Under the pieces are notes generated by a model, which saw only the letters and a list, made by a program, of their open reading frames with translations, made no database searches and was not told the DNA's origin. Source: Clostridium_AD frigoriphilum (GTDB taxonomy: Bacteria; Bacillota; Clostridia; Clostridiales; Clostridiaceae). Taken from it: 64,000 nt of DNA. A program made the position numbers and the translations under genes. Of this stretch, positions 53,311-63,100 are shown piece after piece (position 1 is the first letter of the stretch; the number at the start of each line of letters is the position of its first letter). The stretch lies in contig NZ_JAZHFS010000009.1 of assembly GCF_036541405.1 (NCBI RefSeq), positions 124,001 to 188,000 of the forward strand, in the 5' to 3' direction.

Positions 53311-54815
53311 ATTAACTTCGACCTTTCTATACTGTACTTTTTAATTATAAAAAATATACTAGTTCCAAGTCCAACAGTGCTTTGAGCCCATATTTGCCCA
53401 TCATGTCCCTCAATTATACTTTTTGCAATTGCAAGTCCAAGACCATTTCCACCTGTTCGAGAGTTTCTTGATGGGTCAGCTCTATAAAATCTATCAAATA
53501 TAAATGGTAGTGCAGCCTTTGATATTCCCCGGCCATTGTCTTTGATTTCAAATTGCACGCTCCCACCCAATTCTTTAAGTATTATTTGTATTTTTCCATT
53601 TTCCTTATCCATATATTTTACAGAGTTTTGAACTATATTTATTATTACTCTTCTAAGTTTTTCACGATCAGCAACGATTGCTGTTTTATCTTCAACCTCA
53701 CCAATTAAAAAAATTTCACTATTGCTCTCCTCTAAGTCAAATTTGAGCTCATCAATTATGTCACTTAAATAACTTTTTACATCAACTTCCTCAAAACCGA
53801 AGGTCAGTTTATTTAAATCAAGTTTCGAAAATAGAAACAATTCATCTATCATTTTGTCAATGTCTCTTGTTTTTTTATGGATAGTATTAATATATTTTTC
53901 CATTTTCTCAGGTGTATCTGCTACACCATCTTTAATTCCCTCAACATATCCTTTAATTGCAGTTACTGGAGTCTTTAAGTCATGTGAAATATTTGAGATG
54001 AGTTCTTTTCTGTTATCCTCATACTGAAGCTGCAACACAACTGATTCCTTAAGCCTGCACCTCATATCTTCAAACTCCTTGTATAGCTCACCAATTTCAT
54101 CATTTGCACTAGATTTAACTTCAAAATCAAGATTTCCTTCCTTTATTTTAGTCGAGGCATTTTTTAATGCAATTAGTGGAGTTACAATTCTTTTAGAAAC
54201 CCAATATGTAAGTATCCCATTAATTAGCATCATTATTAAAATGACAACGATAATATATACAAATAAAAAGCTTTTAGCAATTGTAATCATTGCCCCTGCA
54301 TCTGTAATTATGAAAATACTCCCTGCACTTTTATCTTTAAAATAAAAGTCATGCTGCTTTGAGAACATAAGATTATTTAGCATAAGATTATGTGTCATTT
54401 CATTTTCATAATTATAACCGAATTTTGGAAGACTCTCTTTAATTGCAGTTTTACTAATGAAATCACTAGAATAGGCTATATTTCCATTTTTCCGTACTAC
54501 AATTCCACTATGTGTCAATTTTAATTTATTATCAAGATTTGATAAATAATTAGTATTTTCAAGAATATCAGGATTTATTTCTATTGATTTTTCTATGCCC
54601 ATTAGTATTAGCGAATTTTTGTTAATCAAATCTTTAAATGGATTGCCTTTAAACATAGTACTTTGCAATGGGTGCCCATCATATTTTATGTCATATGCCT
54701 TATCAATATTTTTAACATAAAAACTTGCAATAATGGGAACTACCATAAGTGATAAAATAATTGGTAGTATAAGCATTGCCATATAGGAAACCCTGAGTCT
54801 AAATTTTATGGACAT
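53307..54815 (-). CDS. sensor histidine kinase of the MacAB-like operon
   Basis: The 502-residue protein has an N-terminal helix (MAMLILPIILSLMVVPIIAS), an extracellular domain of about 140 residues and a second helix (FLFVYIIVVILIMMLINGIL). A HAMP domain follows, then the H-box LISNISHDLKTPVTAIKGYVEG, the N-box and GGNGLGLAIAKSIIEGHDG. It senses an envelope signal and phosphorylates the adjacent regulator. GGGAGG precedes the ATG, 19 bases after the permease stop. Confidence 0.92.
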   Translation of the reverse strand: MSIKFRLRVSYMAMLILPIILSLMVVPIIASFYVKNIDKAYDIKYDGHPLQSTMFKGNPFKDLINKNSLILMGIEKSIEINPDILENTNYLSNLDNKLKLTHSGIVVRKNGNIAYSSDFISKTAIKESLPKFGYNYENEMTHNLMLNNLMFSKQHDFYFKDKSAGSIFIITDAGAMITIAKSFLFVYIIVVILIMMLINGILTYWVSKRIVTPLIALKNASTKIKEGNLDFEVKSSANDEIGELYKEFEDMRCRLKESVVLQLQYEDNRKELISNISHDLKTPVTAIKGYVEGIKDGVADTPEKMEKYINTIHKKTRDIDKMIDELFLFSKLDLNKLTFGFEEVDVKSYLSDIIDELKFDLEESNSEIFLIGEVEDKTAIVADREKLRRVIINIVQNSVKYMDKENGKIQIILKELGGSVQFEIKDNGRGISKAALPFIFDRFYRADPSRNSRTGGNGLGLAIAKSIIEGHDGQIWAQSTVGLGTSIFFIIKKYSIERSKLI

Positions 54816-54834
54816 AAAAATTCCTCCCTAAGGT

Positions 54835-56070
54835 TTATTCATATCGGAGTGCATCTATAGGATTTAATTTTGCAGCTTTCCTTGCTGGATAAATCCCAAA
54901 GAATATACCAATTACTGACGAGAATAATATTACTTCTATAATAACAAGTATTGAAACACTAGGATTAATGCCCGCAAACGATCCTATTATTTCAGCTGAT
55001 AATATACCAAACGCCATGCCTACAAGGCCTCCAATAAGCGATAAGATAACAGACTCAGTTAGAAATTGGTATAATATATCCTTGGTGGTAGCACCAATTC
55101 CTTTTCTAATACCTATTTCTTTAGTTCTCTCAGTTACAGATACAAGCATTATATTCATAACTCCAATTCCTCCAACTAAAAGAGAAATAGCTGCGACAGC
55201 ACTAAGGAATGTTGTAAAGATTCCCAATACTTGATTAATTGACTCAAGCATACTTGCTGAATTGGTAGCCTTATAGAGATTTACATTCTTGTTGTCGTGC
55301 CTTGCTTGAACAATCTTCAAAACCTCATCTCCAGTTTGCACCGCTGTTGTTTGAGACGTGGGTGTTATGCTAAGCGTTGAAATGTTTGAATCCATTGGAT
55401 ATAGTGTTTGGAAAAACGTTACTGGTACTGTTGCAAGTGTTGGTGTACTATCTCCACCTCTGCTAGGTGGACCACCTTCACCACCGCCAGAAAACATACT
55501 GCTTGCTTTTGAAACACCAATAACTGTGACACTTTTACTTGTCGCTACAGGTCCTAATCTAAATGATTTACCCACAGCAGCATCAGTTCCAAATAATGCT
55601 TTTGCCGAAGTTTGATCTATTACTACAACAGACTTACCTTCTTCAACTTCTCTATCATTAAAAAACCTCCCGTAGACAATCTCTACATTGCTTATCATTG
55701 AGTAATCTACGTTAACTCCTGTAATACTTGCTGTATTAGTTTTAGTATCGGTTCTTGCTGTTCCCTTTTGCGATACTGTTGGAGAAATGTACTTAACTGT
55801 ATCAACTCTACTTTTTATTTGATTTACATCATCAAGTGTAAAATAATCACTTGTCTGCTCTACTTTTGATGCATCCGCATTTAGTGTAACTGTATTTGCT
55901 CCCATTTTACTAAATTCGTCTCCAATGTAACTTTTTCCTCCATTACCAAGAGAAATAATAGTAATTACTGAGCTTATTCCTATTATAATTCCCAGCATCG
56001 TGAGAAGAGATCTCATTTTATTTGATAAAATACTTGCAATAGCCATTTTAAAACTCTCTAAAATATTCAT
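54835..56070 (-). CDS. MacB-type ABC permease (FtsX fold)
   Basis: The 411-residue protein has an N-terminal membrane helix (MLGIIIGISSVITIISLGNG), a large extracellular MacB-core domain (residues about 45-285, with YISPTVSQKGTARTDTKTNT) and three C-terminal helices (LSAVAAISLLVGGIGVMNIM; SLIGGLVGMAFGILSAEII; IEVILFSSVIGIFFGIYPAR). It ends with the family motif PARKAAKLNPIDALRYE. Together with the ATPase and adaptor it makes a tripartite-like efflux pump, in a Gram-positive context without an outer membrane channel. GGAGGACAG precedes the start. Confidence 0.9.
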   Translation of the reverse strand: MNILESFKMAIASILSNKMRSLLTMLGIIIGISSVITIISLGNGGKSYIGDEFSKMGANTVTLNADASKVEQTSDYFTLDDVNQIKSRVDTVKYISPTVSQKGTARTDTKTNTASITGVNVDYSMISNVEIVYGRFFNDREVEEGKSVVVIDQTSAKALFGTDAAVGKSFRLGPVATSKSVTVIGVSKASSMFSGGGEGGPPSRGGDSTPTLATVPVTFFQTLYPMDSNISTLSITPTSQTTAVQTGDEVLKIVQARHDNKNVNLYKATNSASMLESINQVLGIFTTFLSAVAAISLLVGGIGVMNIMLVSVTERTKEIGIRKGIGATTKDILYQFLTESVILSLIGGLVGMAFGILSAEIIGSFAGINPSVSILVIIEVILFSSVIGIFFGIYPARKAAKLNPIDALRYE

Positions 56071-56124
56071 AACTGTCCTCCATTCTATCGTTAAATCATC
56101 ACCTGCTGTGCTACAATATTAATG

Positions 56125-56182
56125 ATTTCAGAAGGAGATTTAAACTCCCACTTGTAGAAGTAGGAGACTTTCCTTCTGAAAT
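56125..56182. repeat. 58-base palindrome inside the efflux operon
   Basis: ATTTCAGAAGGA and TCCTTCTGAAAT pair perfectly and enclose a second hairpin CTCCCACTT-GTAG-AAGTAGGAG. It sits in the 144-base gap between ATPase and permease genes. It could be an mRNA processing or attenuation structure, or the end of an IS200/IS605-type element. Confidence 0.65.
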
Positions 56183-56214
56183 GTCGTTAAAAGATTTATA
56201 TGCGATAATGTTAT

Positions 56215-56907
56215 CTATAATATTGTCCTTTCCGAAACAACGTAATCATCAACTATCTTTCCATCTAGGAATCTTATGATTCTTTTTGCGCATTTCGCTA
56301 TATCATCTTCATGTGTAACCATTACAATGGTCGCACCTTGTGCATTTAATTTTTGAAATATTTTCATTATTTCAATCGATGAATTTGTATCTAAGTTACC
56401 TGTTGGTTCATCTGCCATAATAACCGCTGGATTGTTAACCATCGCTCTTGCAATTGCAACTCTTTGCTTTTGTCCACCTGATATTTCATTAGGCCTGTGT
56501 TTTACTCTCTCGCTAAGACCAACTTTTTCAAGTGCACTAAGTGCTCGTAGTTTCCTTTCTTTTGGTGATACTCCTGCATATAGCATTGGAAGTTCTACGT
56601 TTTGAAGTACCGATATCCTGGGAAGTAGATTAAATGATTGAAATACAAAACCTATCTCTTTATTTCTTATTAATGCCAGTTGATTATCGTTAAGATTTGA
56701 AACATCCTGGTCATTTAAAAAATATGTTCCACCATCCATTCTGTCTAAGCATCCTAAAATATTCATAAAAGTTGATTTTCCGGAACCTGAAGGTCCCATT
56801 ATTGCAGTAAATTCGCCCTTTTTAATTTCAAGACTTACTGATTTAAGTGCAGTAAAATCAATGTCTCCAGTTATATATCTTTTTAATATATCCTTTACTT
56901 CTATCAT
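56215..56907 (-). CDS. MacB/LolD-type ABC ATPase
   Basis: The 230-residue protein has GPSGSGKSTFMNILGCLDR (Walker A), FVFQSFNLLPRISVLQNVELP (Q-loop), the signature NEISGGQKQRVAIARAMVNNP, Walker B VIMADEPTGNLDTN and the H-loop MVTHEDDIAKCAK. All hallmarks of the MacB/LolD/FtsE group that work with FtsX-fold permeases are present. It overlaps the adaptor stop by one base. It energises extracellular mechanotransmission for efflux of peptides or lipids. Confidence 0.93.
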   Translation of the reverse strand: MIEVKDILKRYITGDIDFTALKSVSLEIKKGEFTAIMGPSGSGKSTFMNILGCLDRMDGGTYFLNDQDVSNLNDNQLALIRNKEIGFVFQSFNLLPRISVLQNVELPMLYAGVSPKERKLRALSALEKVGLSERVKHRPNEISGGQKQRVAIARAMVNNPAVIMADEPTGNLDTNSSIEIMKIFQKLNAQGATIVMVTHEDDIAKCAKRIIRFLDGKIVDDYVVSERTIL

Positions 56908-58028
56908 TATTTTCCTCCTGTCACTACTGATTCTTTAACCATTATGCCATCTGTAACGGTACTTCCTGGATTTAATATTACACTGTTCCCTACCTTTACT
57001 CCACTAACAATTTCCATAAATGCATCTGATTGCACTCCTAATTTTACGATTTGTTTAACTGCCTTTCCGCCTCGCACAGCAAACAAGTAAGTTGTGCCAT
57101 CTTTGTTAGTTAGTATTGCCTGTGCAGGAACTTTCACAACACCTAATGCTTGGTTAAGCAGTATATCAACATCTGAGTCAAAGTTTACTTTTAATTGCGG
57201 TGCTACTTCTAGTACATCAAGTTCTACAGTTAAGTTTGTATCCCCACCTGTAGCTGTTGTATTAACTGTTGCAGTTGGATAAATTTTTGAAACTTTAGCT
57301 TTATAGCTCTTTCCATTATTCATAATTGTCGCATCTTGTCCAAGGGCTACTTTAGCAGCATCATATTTCCCGACTTTAACAACCGCCTTTAAGTCTGATA
57401 TATCCTGCACAACTAATGCCGTATCCTGGCTTCCAGTTTGACCATTCACGACATTTACTGCTGTTGCTACTCCATCGATATCTGAAATAATGGATGAATT
57501 TTGTGCTAGCTTGGTCTTTGCTGAATCAAGCGTTATTTTTGCAGTTTCAATAGCATAGTTAAGCTGTTTTATTTTTTCATCTGATAGCGAATTTTGGCTT
57601 GCAGCACTACTAGTGCTAGCATTTGTTTGAGCACCGGCTTGAGTGCCAGCCGTAACATCCGCATCACTATTTTTATCTACCGCATCTTTTTTTTGAGATA
57701 AAGCATTTTCATAACCTATTTGAGCAGAAGATACTTGGTTACTAAGGTCAGATGTATCATAAGTTAAAAGTGTATCACCCTTTTTAACCTTATCTCCAAC
57801 CTTTACCTTAACACTAGAAATCTTAGCTGTTGATGAAGCTATATAATTTTTTTTATTTTTAGACTCTATTGTAGCAGTGGTGGATAAGTACATCTTTACA
57901 TCGCCCATTTCAACCTTTGTGCTTTTTACGTTTGTTATCTCTTTTTTATTTTTTGCAGAAATTTGGATCCCCGCAATAATACCTACAAGTGCTACTATTA
58001 TAACGCCAACAATAATTTTCTTTTTCAT
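56907..58028 (-). CDS. MacA/HlyD-like efflux adaptor
   Basis: The 373-residue protein has an N-terminal membrane anchor (KIIVGVIIVALVGIIAGIQI), a barrel-sandwich half (SSVKVKVGDKVKKGDTLLTY), a helical hairpin rich in Ser/Thr/Ala/Asn (ASTSSAASQNSLSDEKIKQL), and the return lipoyl-like half (AVVKVGKYDAAKVALGQDAT). A membrane-proximal domain ends DAFMEIVSGVKVGNSVILNP. It bridges the MacB-like permease to the cell wall. It is the first gene of the operon; GGGAGG precedes the ATG. Confidence 0.9.
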   Translation of the reverse strand: MKKKIIVGVIIVALVGIIAGIQISAKNKKEITNVKSTKVEMGDVKMYLSTTATIESKNKKNYIASSTAKISSVKVKVGDKVKKGDTLLTYDTSDLSNQVSSAQIGYENALSQKKDAVDKNSDADVTAGTQAGAQTNASTSSAASQNSLSDEKIKQLNYAIETAKITLDSAKTKLAQNSSIISDIDGVATAVNVVNGQTGSQDTALVVQDISDLKAVVKVGKYDAAKVALGQDATIMNNGKSYKAKVSKIYPTATVNTTATGGDTNLTVELDVLEVAPQLKVNFDSDVDILLNQALGVVKVPAQAILTNKDGTTYLFAVRGGKAVKQIVKLGVQSDAFMEIVSGVKVGNSVILNPGSTVTDGIMVKESVVTGGK

Positions 58029-58128
58029 GATTGCCTCCCATTTGTATGTAATTATGAATTTAAATATTTCATAATTTTAGTTTACATTATAGATATTAAG
58101 AATATCTTAGGTAAATATTAAATTTTTA

Positions 58129-59364
58129 TTATATAACCTCGTTGTCTAAATTTGCACCAGCAAATTGACTATTATAAAGGTCTGCATAGAAACCATTTTT
58201 AGCAAGAAGTTCATTATGACTCCCCATCTCAATAATACTTCCTTTATCCATAACTAAAATTAACTCTGCATCTTTAATTGTAGAAAGTCTATGTGCAATT
58301 ACAAAACTTGTTCTATTTTGCATAAGTTCTGTCATAGCCCTTTGTATATACACTTCTGTTCTAGAATCGACACTACTTGTAGCTTCATCTAATATCATTA
58401 TAGTTGGATTTGCAAGTATTGCGCGAGCTATAGTAAGAAGCTGTTTTTGACCTTGTGATATATTAGAAGCTTCTTCATTTAATATTGTATTATATCCATC
58501 TGGAAGAGTCTTAATAAAGTGATGTGCATGAGCAGCTCTTGCAGCTTGCATAGTTTCTTCCTCTGTTGCTCCAGCTCTACCATAGGAGATATTTTCCATT
58601 ATAGTACTATTATTCTATCTGCAGCCATAACAGTTGCAACCCTCTGAGCAACAATAAGTACTGTAGCTTTAGATGTTTCTATTTTGAGTGCCCCACGTAG
58701 TCTTGCGTCAGTTTTAAAATCAAGAGCTGAAAAACTATCATCAAAGATGTATATTTCAGGTTCTCTAACAAGGGTAGATTTACCTGAACCTGTACCACCA
58801 ATTATAGCTGTTGTTTCGCCAGGTTTTACGCTAAAGTTTATGTGGCTAATTGCAGGTAGATCCGAACCCGGATATCTAAAGCTTATGTTTTTAAACTCAA
58901 CATAACCACTTTTCTTATTAGCCAATTTTGTATTCTCTGGATCTGTAATTTCAGGTTCCATTGCTAATACTTCATTTAAATGCACGTACTACTCTAATAC
59001 CAATAAGAGATTCACGAAGCACTAGATTCAATTTATCTATTCTTATTTGCATTTTTTTAGATAGTGGTAACGAGGCCTTAAGAATCAGAATAATAATAAT
59101 TGCTAGTATGGGGATTATCGCTGCAAAAATCCAAGTTAAAGAACTTTCTTCTTGTAAAGCCATAATAATACCGCCTAGCGCAGTTAGTGGAGCAAAAAGC
59201 AGAGTTGAAAAAACCATTACGGTTACTGTCTGAACCTGAGTGACATCATTTGTAGTCCTTGTTATAAGGGTAGCTGTACCAAGCTTATCAAACTCACTTT
59301 GCGAAAAATCTTCAATTTTAGAAAACATTTTACTACGAATAGTTCTACCTGTTTCAATTAAAAT
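58129..59364 (-). pseudogene. collapsed heterodimeric ABC exporter gene pair
   Basis: Three pieces lie in order on the minus strand. 59364-58972 is the end of a transmembrane domain (TIRSKMFSKIEDFSQSEFDK, TLITRTTNDVTQVQ). 58985-58599 is its nucleotide-binding domain with GGTGSGKSTLV joined directly to REPEIYIFDDSFSALD; the part with Q-loop and signature is deleted. 58599-58129 is the end of a second ABC exporter (MENISYGR, SNISQGQKQLLTIARAILAN, IMILDEATSSVDSRT). Two adjacent exporter genes of the BmrCD/YheIH type have been reduced by deletions. The first piece begins straight after the glycosyltransferase stop. Confidence 0.8.
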
Positions 59365-60609
59365 TTATTTTTCATTACCAGCAGCTACTTCTTCATGTAT
59401 GTCACATAAATTAAGTATTTCATCAACACCTTTTTTATACCCTCCAGCTTCTCTGAGTGATTTTCCGATTTTTTCACTGTTCATTTTAAAATTATCGCCA
59501 GTAAGAATCTTAACTACTGACTGCTTCAATATCTCAGGAGTAACTTTATCTTTATCAATAACAATGCCTGCACCAAGCTGCGCTACTCTATTAGCCACAG
59601 CAGGTTGGTCAATTGTTTGAGGAATAAGAACCAATGGAACATCATAATACAGCCCTTCACTTGTACTATTCATACCACCATGGGTAATAAACACATCTGC
59701 TTGTTTTAAAACCTTAAGTTGAGGTACATAATTACGAACTATAAAATTTGATGGAATAGATTTAAAAGCACTAATATCTGTGTTGTTACCTACAGACATA
59801 ATAATCTTTGCATCCATATTACCAAAAGCTTTAAAGCAGCTTTCATAAAAATTAATAGAATTATTAAATATAGTACCTAAAGATATATAAATAAGTTTCT
59901 TTTTATTATTATTTTCTAAAGAAAAATCCATATCCTCATTTCTATCTGCTATTGATGGACCAATGAATTTATACCTCTCATCGAAACGTTCTCCATGAAT
60001 TTGAAAATACTTAGAAGTATAAACAATATTGATCATCCCAGATCCATTAAATATAGTAGATAAATCAGGTAATTTTATTCCATATTTTCCTTGTAGATGT
60101 GCAAAAAACTCTTTGTATAGTGGACTATTTGAAAATTCCTGTATTTTAGAACCCATCTCCTTGGTTTCTTCACCCAAAATTTTTGTATTTTCATTCATTG
60201 CAAAAGTAGTAACAGAACAAATAGCAGGCACTTTTAATATTCTACCTAATTCGTTACCTATAAAAAACATTGAATCGTATATAATATAATCATATTGTTC
60301 ACTGGAATTAAGTGCAGCTTCAATTATTTCTTCAATCATTTCTTTTAACGTATCAAGCATTTTAAACGGTGCTTCGACATTTTCTGGCATCTTAAATGGT
60401 GCTTCACCATTTGGGGGACCGAAGGTTTTAGGGAATTCCATAGTTTTATGCCCTATAAACGTAGCTCCTGCCTTTTCTATTTTCTCTCTAAACTCTTCAC
60501 CCGCAATATACGTAACTTTTTTTCCTCTATTCATTAATTCTTTAACTAGACCTATAGTTGGGTTTATATGTCCTTCACCAAACACATTTATAAATAATAC
60601 TCTTTTCAT
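59365..60609 (-). CDS. macrolide-family glycosyltransferase (GT1)
   Basis: The 414-residue protein has a GT-B fold. It starts RVLFINVFGEGHINPTIGLV (acceptor-side catalytic His in GEGHINP) and has LIYISLGTIFNNSINFYESC mid-way. The donor-binding motif follows: ADVFITHGGMNSTSEGLYYD, then VPLVLIPQTIDQPAVANRVA (HGG...E, DQ). MGT enzymes transfer glucose from UDP-glucose to macrolides or other lipophilic acceptors, often as self-protection. Length is near the family's usual 395-420. AGGGGATG precedes the start. The decayed exporter genes just downstream suggest it was once part of a resistance cluster. Confidence 0.85.
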   Translation of the reverse strand: MKRVLFINVFGEGHINPTIGLVKELMNRGKKVTYIAGEEFREKIEKAGATFIGHKTMEFPKTFGPPNGEAPFKMPENVEAPFKMLDTLKEMIEEIIEAALNSSEQYDYIIYDSMFFIGNELGRILKVPAICSVTTFAMNENTKILGEETKEMGSKIQEFSNSPLYKEFFAHLQGKYGIKLPDLSTIFNGSGMINIVYTSKYFQIHGERFDERYKFIGPSIADRNEDMDFSLENNNKKKLIYISLGTIFNNSINFYESCFKAFGNMDAKIIMSVGNNTDISAFKSIPSNFIVRNYVPQLKVLKQADVFITHGGMNSTSEGLYYDVPLVLIPQTIDQPAVANRVAQLGAGIVIDKDKVTPEILKQSVVKILTGDNFKMNSEKIGKSLREAGGYKKGVDEILNLCDIHEEVAAGNEK

Positions 60610-60892
60610 TTCTATACATCCCCTTATTTTATATTAATAATATATTGATTACTTTGAGATTTATTTTTAGTATTTTATTGAATGGTACTAGTGCTTAAAA
60701 TTTATTCAACCGCCTATCAAATTACTTCGTGTACGTATATTTCGTCCTCGTAGTATCTATACTACACTTCAAATATAAAGATTTTCTTAAGCATATATTA
60801 AGATTTTATTAAGTTAATGAAAAACAAAATAGGTTTTACTTGTAAATACTTAGTACAGAAACATTTCGTGTAGGGGTACCGACAACATTTAC

Positions 60893-61214
60893 GACAAAAC
60901 CTACACTAAGATATAAAATATCAAACATATCGGTACTGCAAAGATGGACAAACAAGTATAATAGTCATAGAGAAATAAAGGCAACAACGAAGGGAATGAG
61001 CCAATCTATGACAAATAGAAGAGGTACTTCTTTGAAAGAAAGAATTGAAATTGTATATTATTGTATTGCTCAAAATAACGACTATAAGCAAACTGCTGAT
61101 GTTTACAACGTATCCTACGAGCAAGTATATCAGTGGGTTAAGAAATTAATGAAGAATATTAATAAAAATTTAAAAACAATAATGGCAGATTTAGACTTGA
61201 TTTTATTGGCATGA
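60893..61214 (+). pseudogene. IS3-family transposase orfA remnant
   Basis: In frame it reads RYKISNISVLQRWTNKYNSH, REIKATTKGMSQSMTNRRGT, SLKERIEIVYYCIAQNNDY and AYNVSYEQVYQWVKK-type sequence, the N-terminal helix-turn-helix of IS3/IS150 orfA. It then leaves the family (KLMKNINKNLKTIMADLDLI) and stops. No orfB and no inverted terminal repeats were seen. The first 27 bases recur at 5519. The rest of the 770-base gap (60610-60892 and 61215-61381) holds only AT-rich sequence, including the region upstream of the glycosyltransferase. Confidence 0.7.
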
Positions 61215-61381
61215 AGTTAAAAAAAAAATATCTTTGGAATTTAATTCATCATTTTTGACCATATGCTTATTTATTGTAATTATAGTATAATTAAACAAAT
61301 GCTTTGATTTACAATAATTAAATATTATCGATTATTGTAAATCGTATAAAACAAATTTAGTTAAATGGGGATGGAATAATA

Positions 61382-61915
61382 ATGATAGATTTATTTAGAG
61401 CGTTTTCTACAACAGAAGATTTTTTTTATGAAGGTGCATTTATTGCTAAAGTAAAATATAAACGTTTCAAACCAAAATTAGATGAAGAAACTTATAGAAG
61501 TGAGGTTTTGAAAAGCAATGAAAAACTTTGTATAGCAAGCTGTAGCGGATATATTGAAAATGAAATTGCAGAAACATTAACTGTATATTTAATGATGAAT
61601 GTAACTGTTAAAGAATCTGTTCAAACAGAAACGATTCAAGAGAAAGAGACTCTATGGCATAATTTTTCAAAAGAAGAAATTGCAGATTTTAGTCATCTAA
61701 CAGGAGATACAAATTCTATTCATCTTACTGAGAATCCTGTTGTACAAGGGCTATTTATTTTGAAAGAACTTTGTAACACAACTAAAACAAATAAAATAGA
61801 AGTAAAATATATTTATCCTGTTTATGGTGATAAATCAGTTTTTTTAAAACAAGAAGGAAATCTTATCAAGGGTTTTAGTAATGGGATAGTATGCTTTAAA
61901 GCAACCATATTTTAA
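61382..61915 (+). CDS. hotdog-fold protein, MaoC-like
   Basis: The 177-residue protein starts with a region (MIDLFRAFSTTEDFFYEGAF) related to hotdog strands. In its second half it has KEEIADFSHLTGDTNSIHLT, then NPVVQGLFILKEL, matching the MaoC hydratase motif (F-x-x-x-(S/T)-G-D-x-N-P-x-H). The Asp and His catalytic pair is present. MaoC-like enzymes hydrate enoyl-CoA or enoyl-ACP esters. It may be co-transcribed with the nitroreductase 43 bases downstream. The ribosome binding site (GGGGATGGAATA) is weak. Only moderate certainty in the function. Confidence 0.65.
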   Translation: MIDLFRAFSTTEDFFYEGAFIAKVKYKRFKPKLDEETYRSEVLKSNEKLCIASCSGYIENEIAETLTVYLMMNVTVKESVQTETIQEKETLWHNFSKEEIADFSHLTGDTNSIHLTENPVVQGLFILKELCNTTKTNKIEVKYIYPVYGDKSVFLKQEGNLIKGFSNGIVCFKATIF

Positions 61916-61958
61916 AATATTCAATCTAATATAAATATTGCATAAAGGGAGTGTTAAA

Positions 61959-62483
61959 ATGGATTCAGTGATGTCATGTATATTAGATCGTAGAAGTGTT
62001 CGGACATATAATTCAAAAGAAGTAAGTAAAGATGCTGTTATACAAATATTAACTGCAGCTAATTGGGCTCCATCTGGTAACAATATGCAACCTTGGAGGT
62101 TCTCTGTAGTAATTAATAATAAAGAAATGATAAAAAAAATATCTTCACTTACTGTATACCATAATTGGGTGGAAAACACCCCTTGTTTGATAGCAGTCTT
62201 TCTAGATACCAAATCTTTAGATGATAAAATTCCAAACATTTACTTGAAACATTCTCAATCAATAGGGGCAGCAATACAAAATATGCTACTTGCTGCACAT
62301 GAACTTGGTTTAGGGACTTGCTGGATTGGAGAAATATTAAAGAATGAAGATAAGGTACGAGAATTATTAGGAGTTTCAGAGGACTTGCAGTTAATGGCTG
62401 TTATATCTGTTGGGTATTCCAGTAGAAAAGATTTAAAATCTAAGAGAAATGATATCTCTGAAAATATTGTAAGCTGGTTATAA
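61959..62483 (+). CDS. nitroreductase family protein
   Basis: ATG 61959 follows AAGGGAG; an in-frame TTG at 61938 is less likely. The 174-residue protein has ILDRRSVRTYNSKEVSKDAV and AANWAPSGNNMQPWRFSVVI (FMN binding). Further on are IGAAIQNMLLAAHELGLGTC (family helix) and MAVISVGYSSRKDLKSKRND. It is the short nitroreductase type (about 170-180 residues) that binds FMN and uses NAD(P)H, acting on nitro-aromatics, quinones or, in some, dehydrogenating peptides. It lies 26 bases before the serine hydrolase gene. Confidence 0.9.
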   Translation: MDSVMSCILDRRSVRTYNSKEVSKDAVIQILTAANWAPSGNNMQPWRFSVVINNKEMIKKISSLTVYHNWVENTPCLIAVFLDTKSLDDKIPNIYLKHSQSIGAAIQNMLLAAHELGLGTCWIGEILKNEDKVRELLGVSEDLQLMAVISVGYSSRKDLKSKRNDISENIVSWL

Positions 62484-62509
62484 ATTTAAAGATTAGGAGA
62501 AATAATAAA

Positions 62510-63079
62510 ATGAAAAGTACTAATATCTATGCTATTCATGGTTATACATCTTCCAGCCAGGCAGAATGGTTTCCCTGGCTGAAAGAACAGTTTAAAAATA
62601 GTCCTATTAAAATTGATATTTTCAATATGCCTGATTCCGGGGATCCACACCTTGAACCTTGGCTTAAACATCTTCGTAAAAATGTTTTGGATATTGATGA
62701 AAATACGATATTTATCGGTCATAGTCTTGGATGTGTTACGATACTGCGCTATATTCTCGAAAAAAACATAAAAATCAAAGGTGCAATACTTGTTTCAGGT
62801 TTCATAAATGAAAACCCGATGGATGAACAAACAGAAGGCCTCCAAGAATTTGTAGATGGATCACTTGACATTGCAAGAATAAAAAGTCTAATTTCATCAA
62901 GAATTGTTATTACTGCAACAGATGATGATATTGTCCCAACCGAAGCAACACAAAAATTAGCCAAAGTGTTAGATGCAAATCTTATTATTCTTTCATCAGG
63001 AAAGCATTTTATTGCTCGTGATGGATATACTGATTTCCCTGTTTTATTGAATGAAATCCAGAAATTGATTAACGATTAA
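62510..63079 (+). CDS. RBBP9/YdeN-type serine hydrolase
   Basis: The 189-residue protein reads NIYAIHGYTSSSQAEWFPWL at the start, MPDSGDPHLEPWLKHLRK, TIFIGHSLGCVTILRYILEK (nucleophile GHSLG), IVITATDDDIVPTEATQKLA (acid residue) and SSGKHFIARDGYTDFP (catalytic histidine). This small alpha/beta hydrolase family is widely distributed and its substrates are largely unknown. TTAGGAGA precedes the ATG. It is probably in one transcript with the nitroreductase. Confidence 0.9.
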   Translation: MKSTNIYAIHGYTSSSQAEWFPWLKEQFKNSPIKIDIFNMPDSGDPHLEPWLKHLRKNVLDIDENTIFIGHSLGCVTILRYILEKNIKIKGAILVSGFINENPMDEQTEGLQEFVDGSLDIARIKSLISSRIVITATDDDIVPTEATQKLAKVLDANLIILSSGKHFIARDGYTDFPVLLNEIQKLIND

Positions 63080-63100
63080 TATTATCCTTAGATATATTAT

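Noticed and set aside
58961..59233. Plus-strand ORFs within the ABC exporter pseudogene
   Set aside because: The minus-strand frames carry clear ABC motifs; the plus-strand frames do not.
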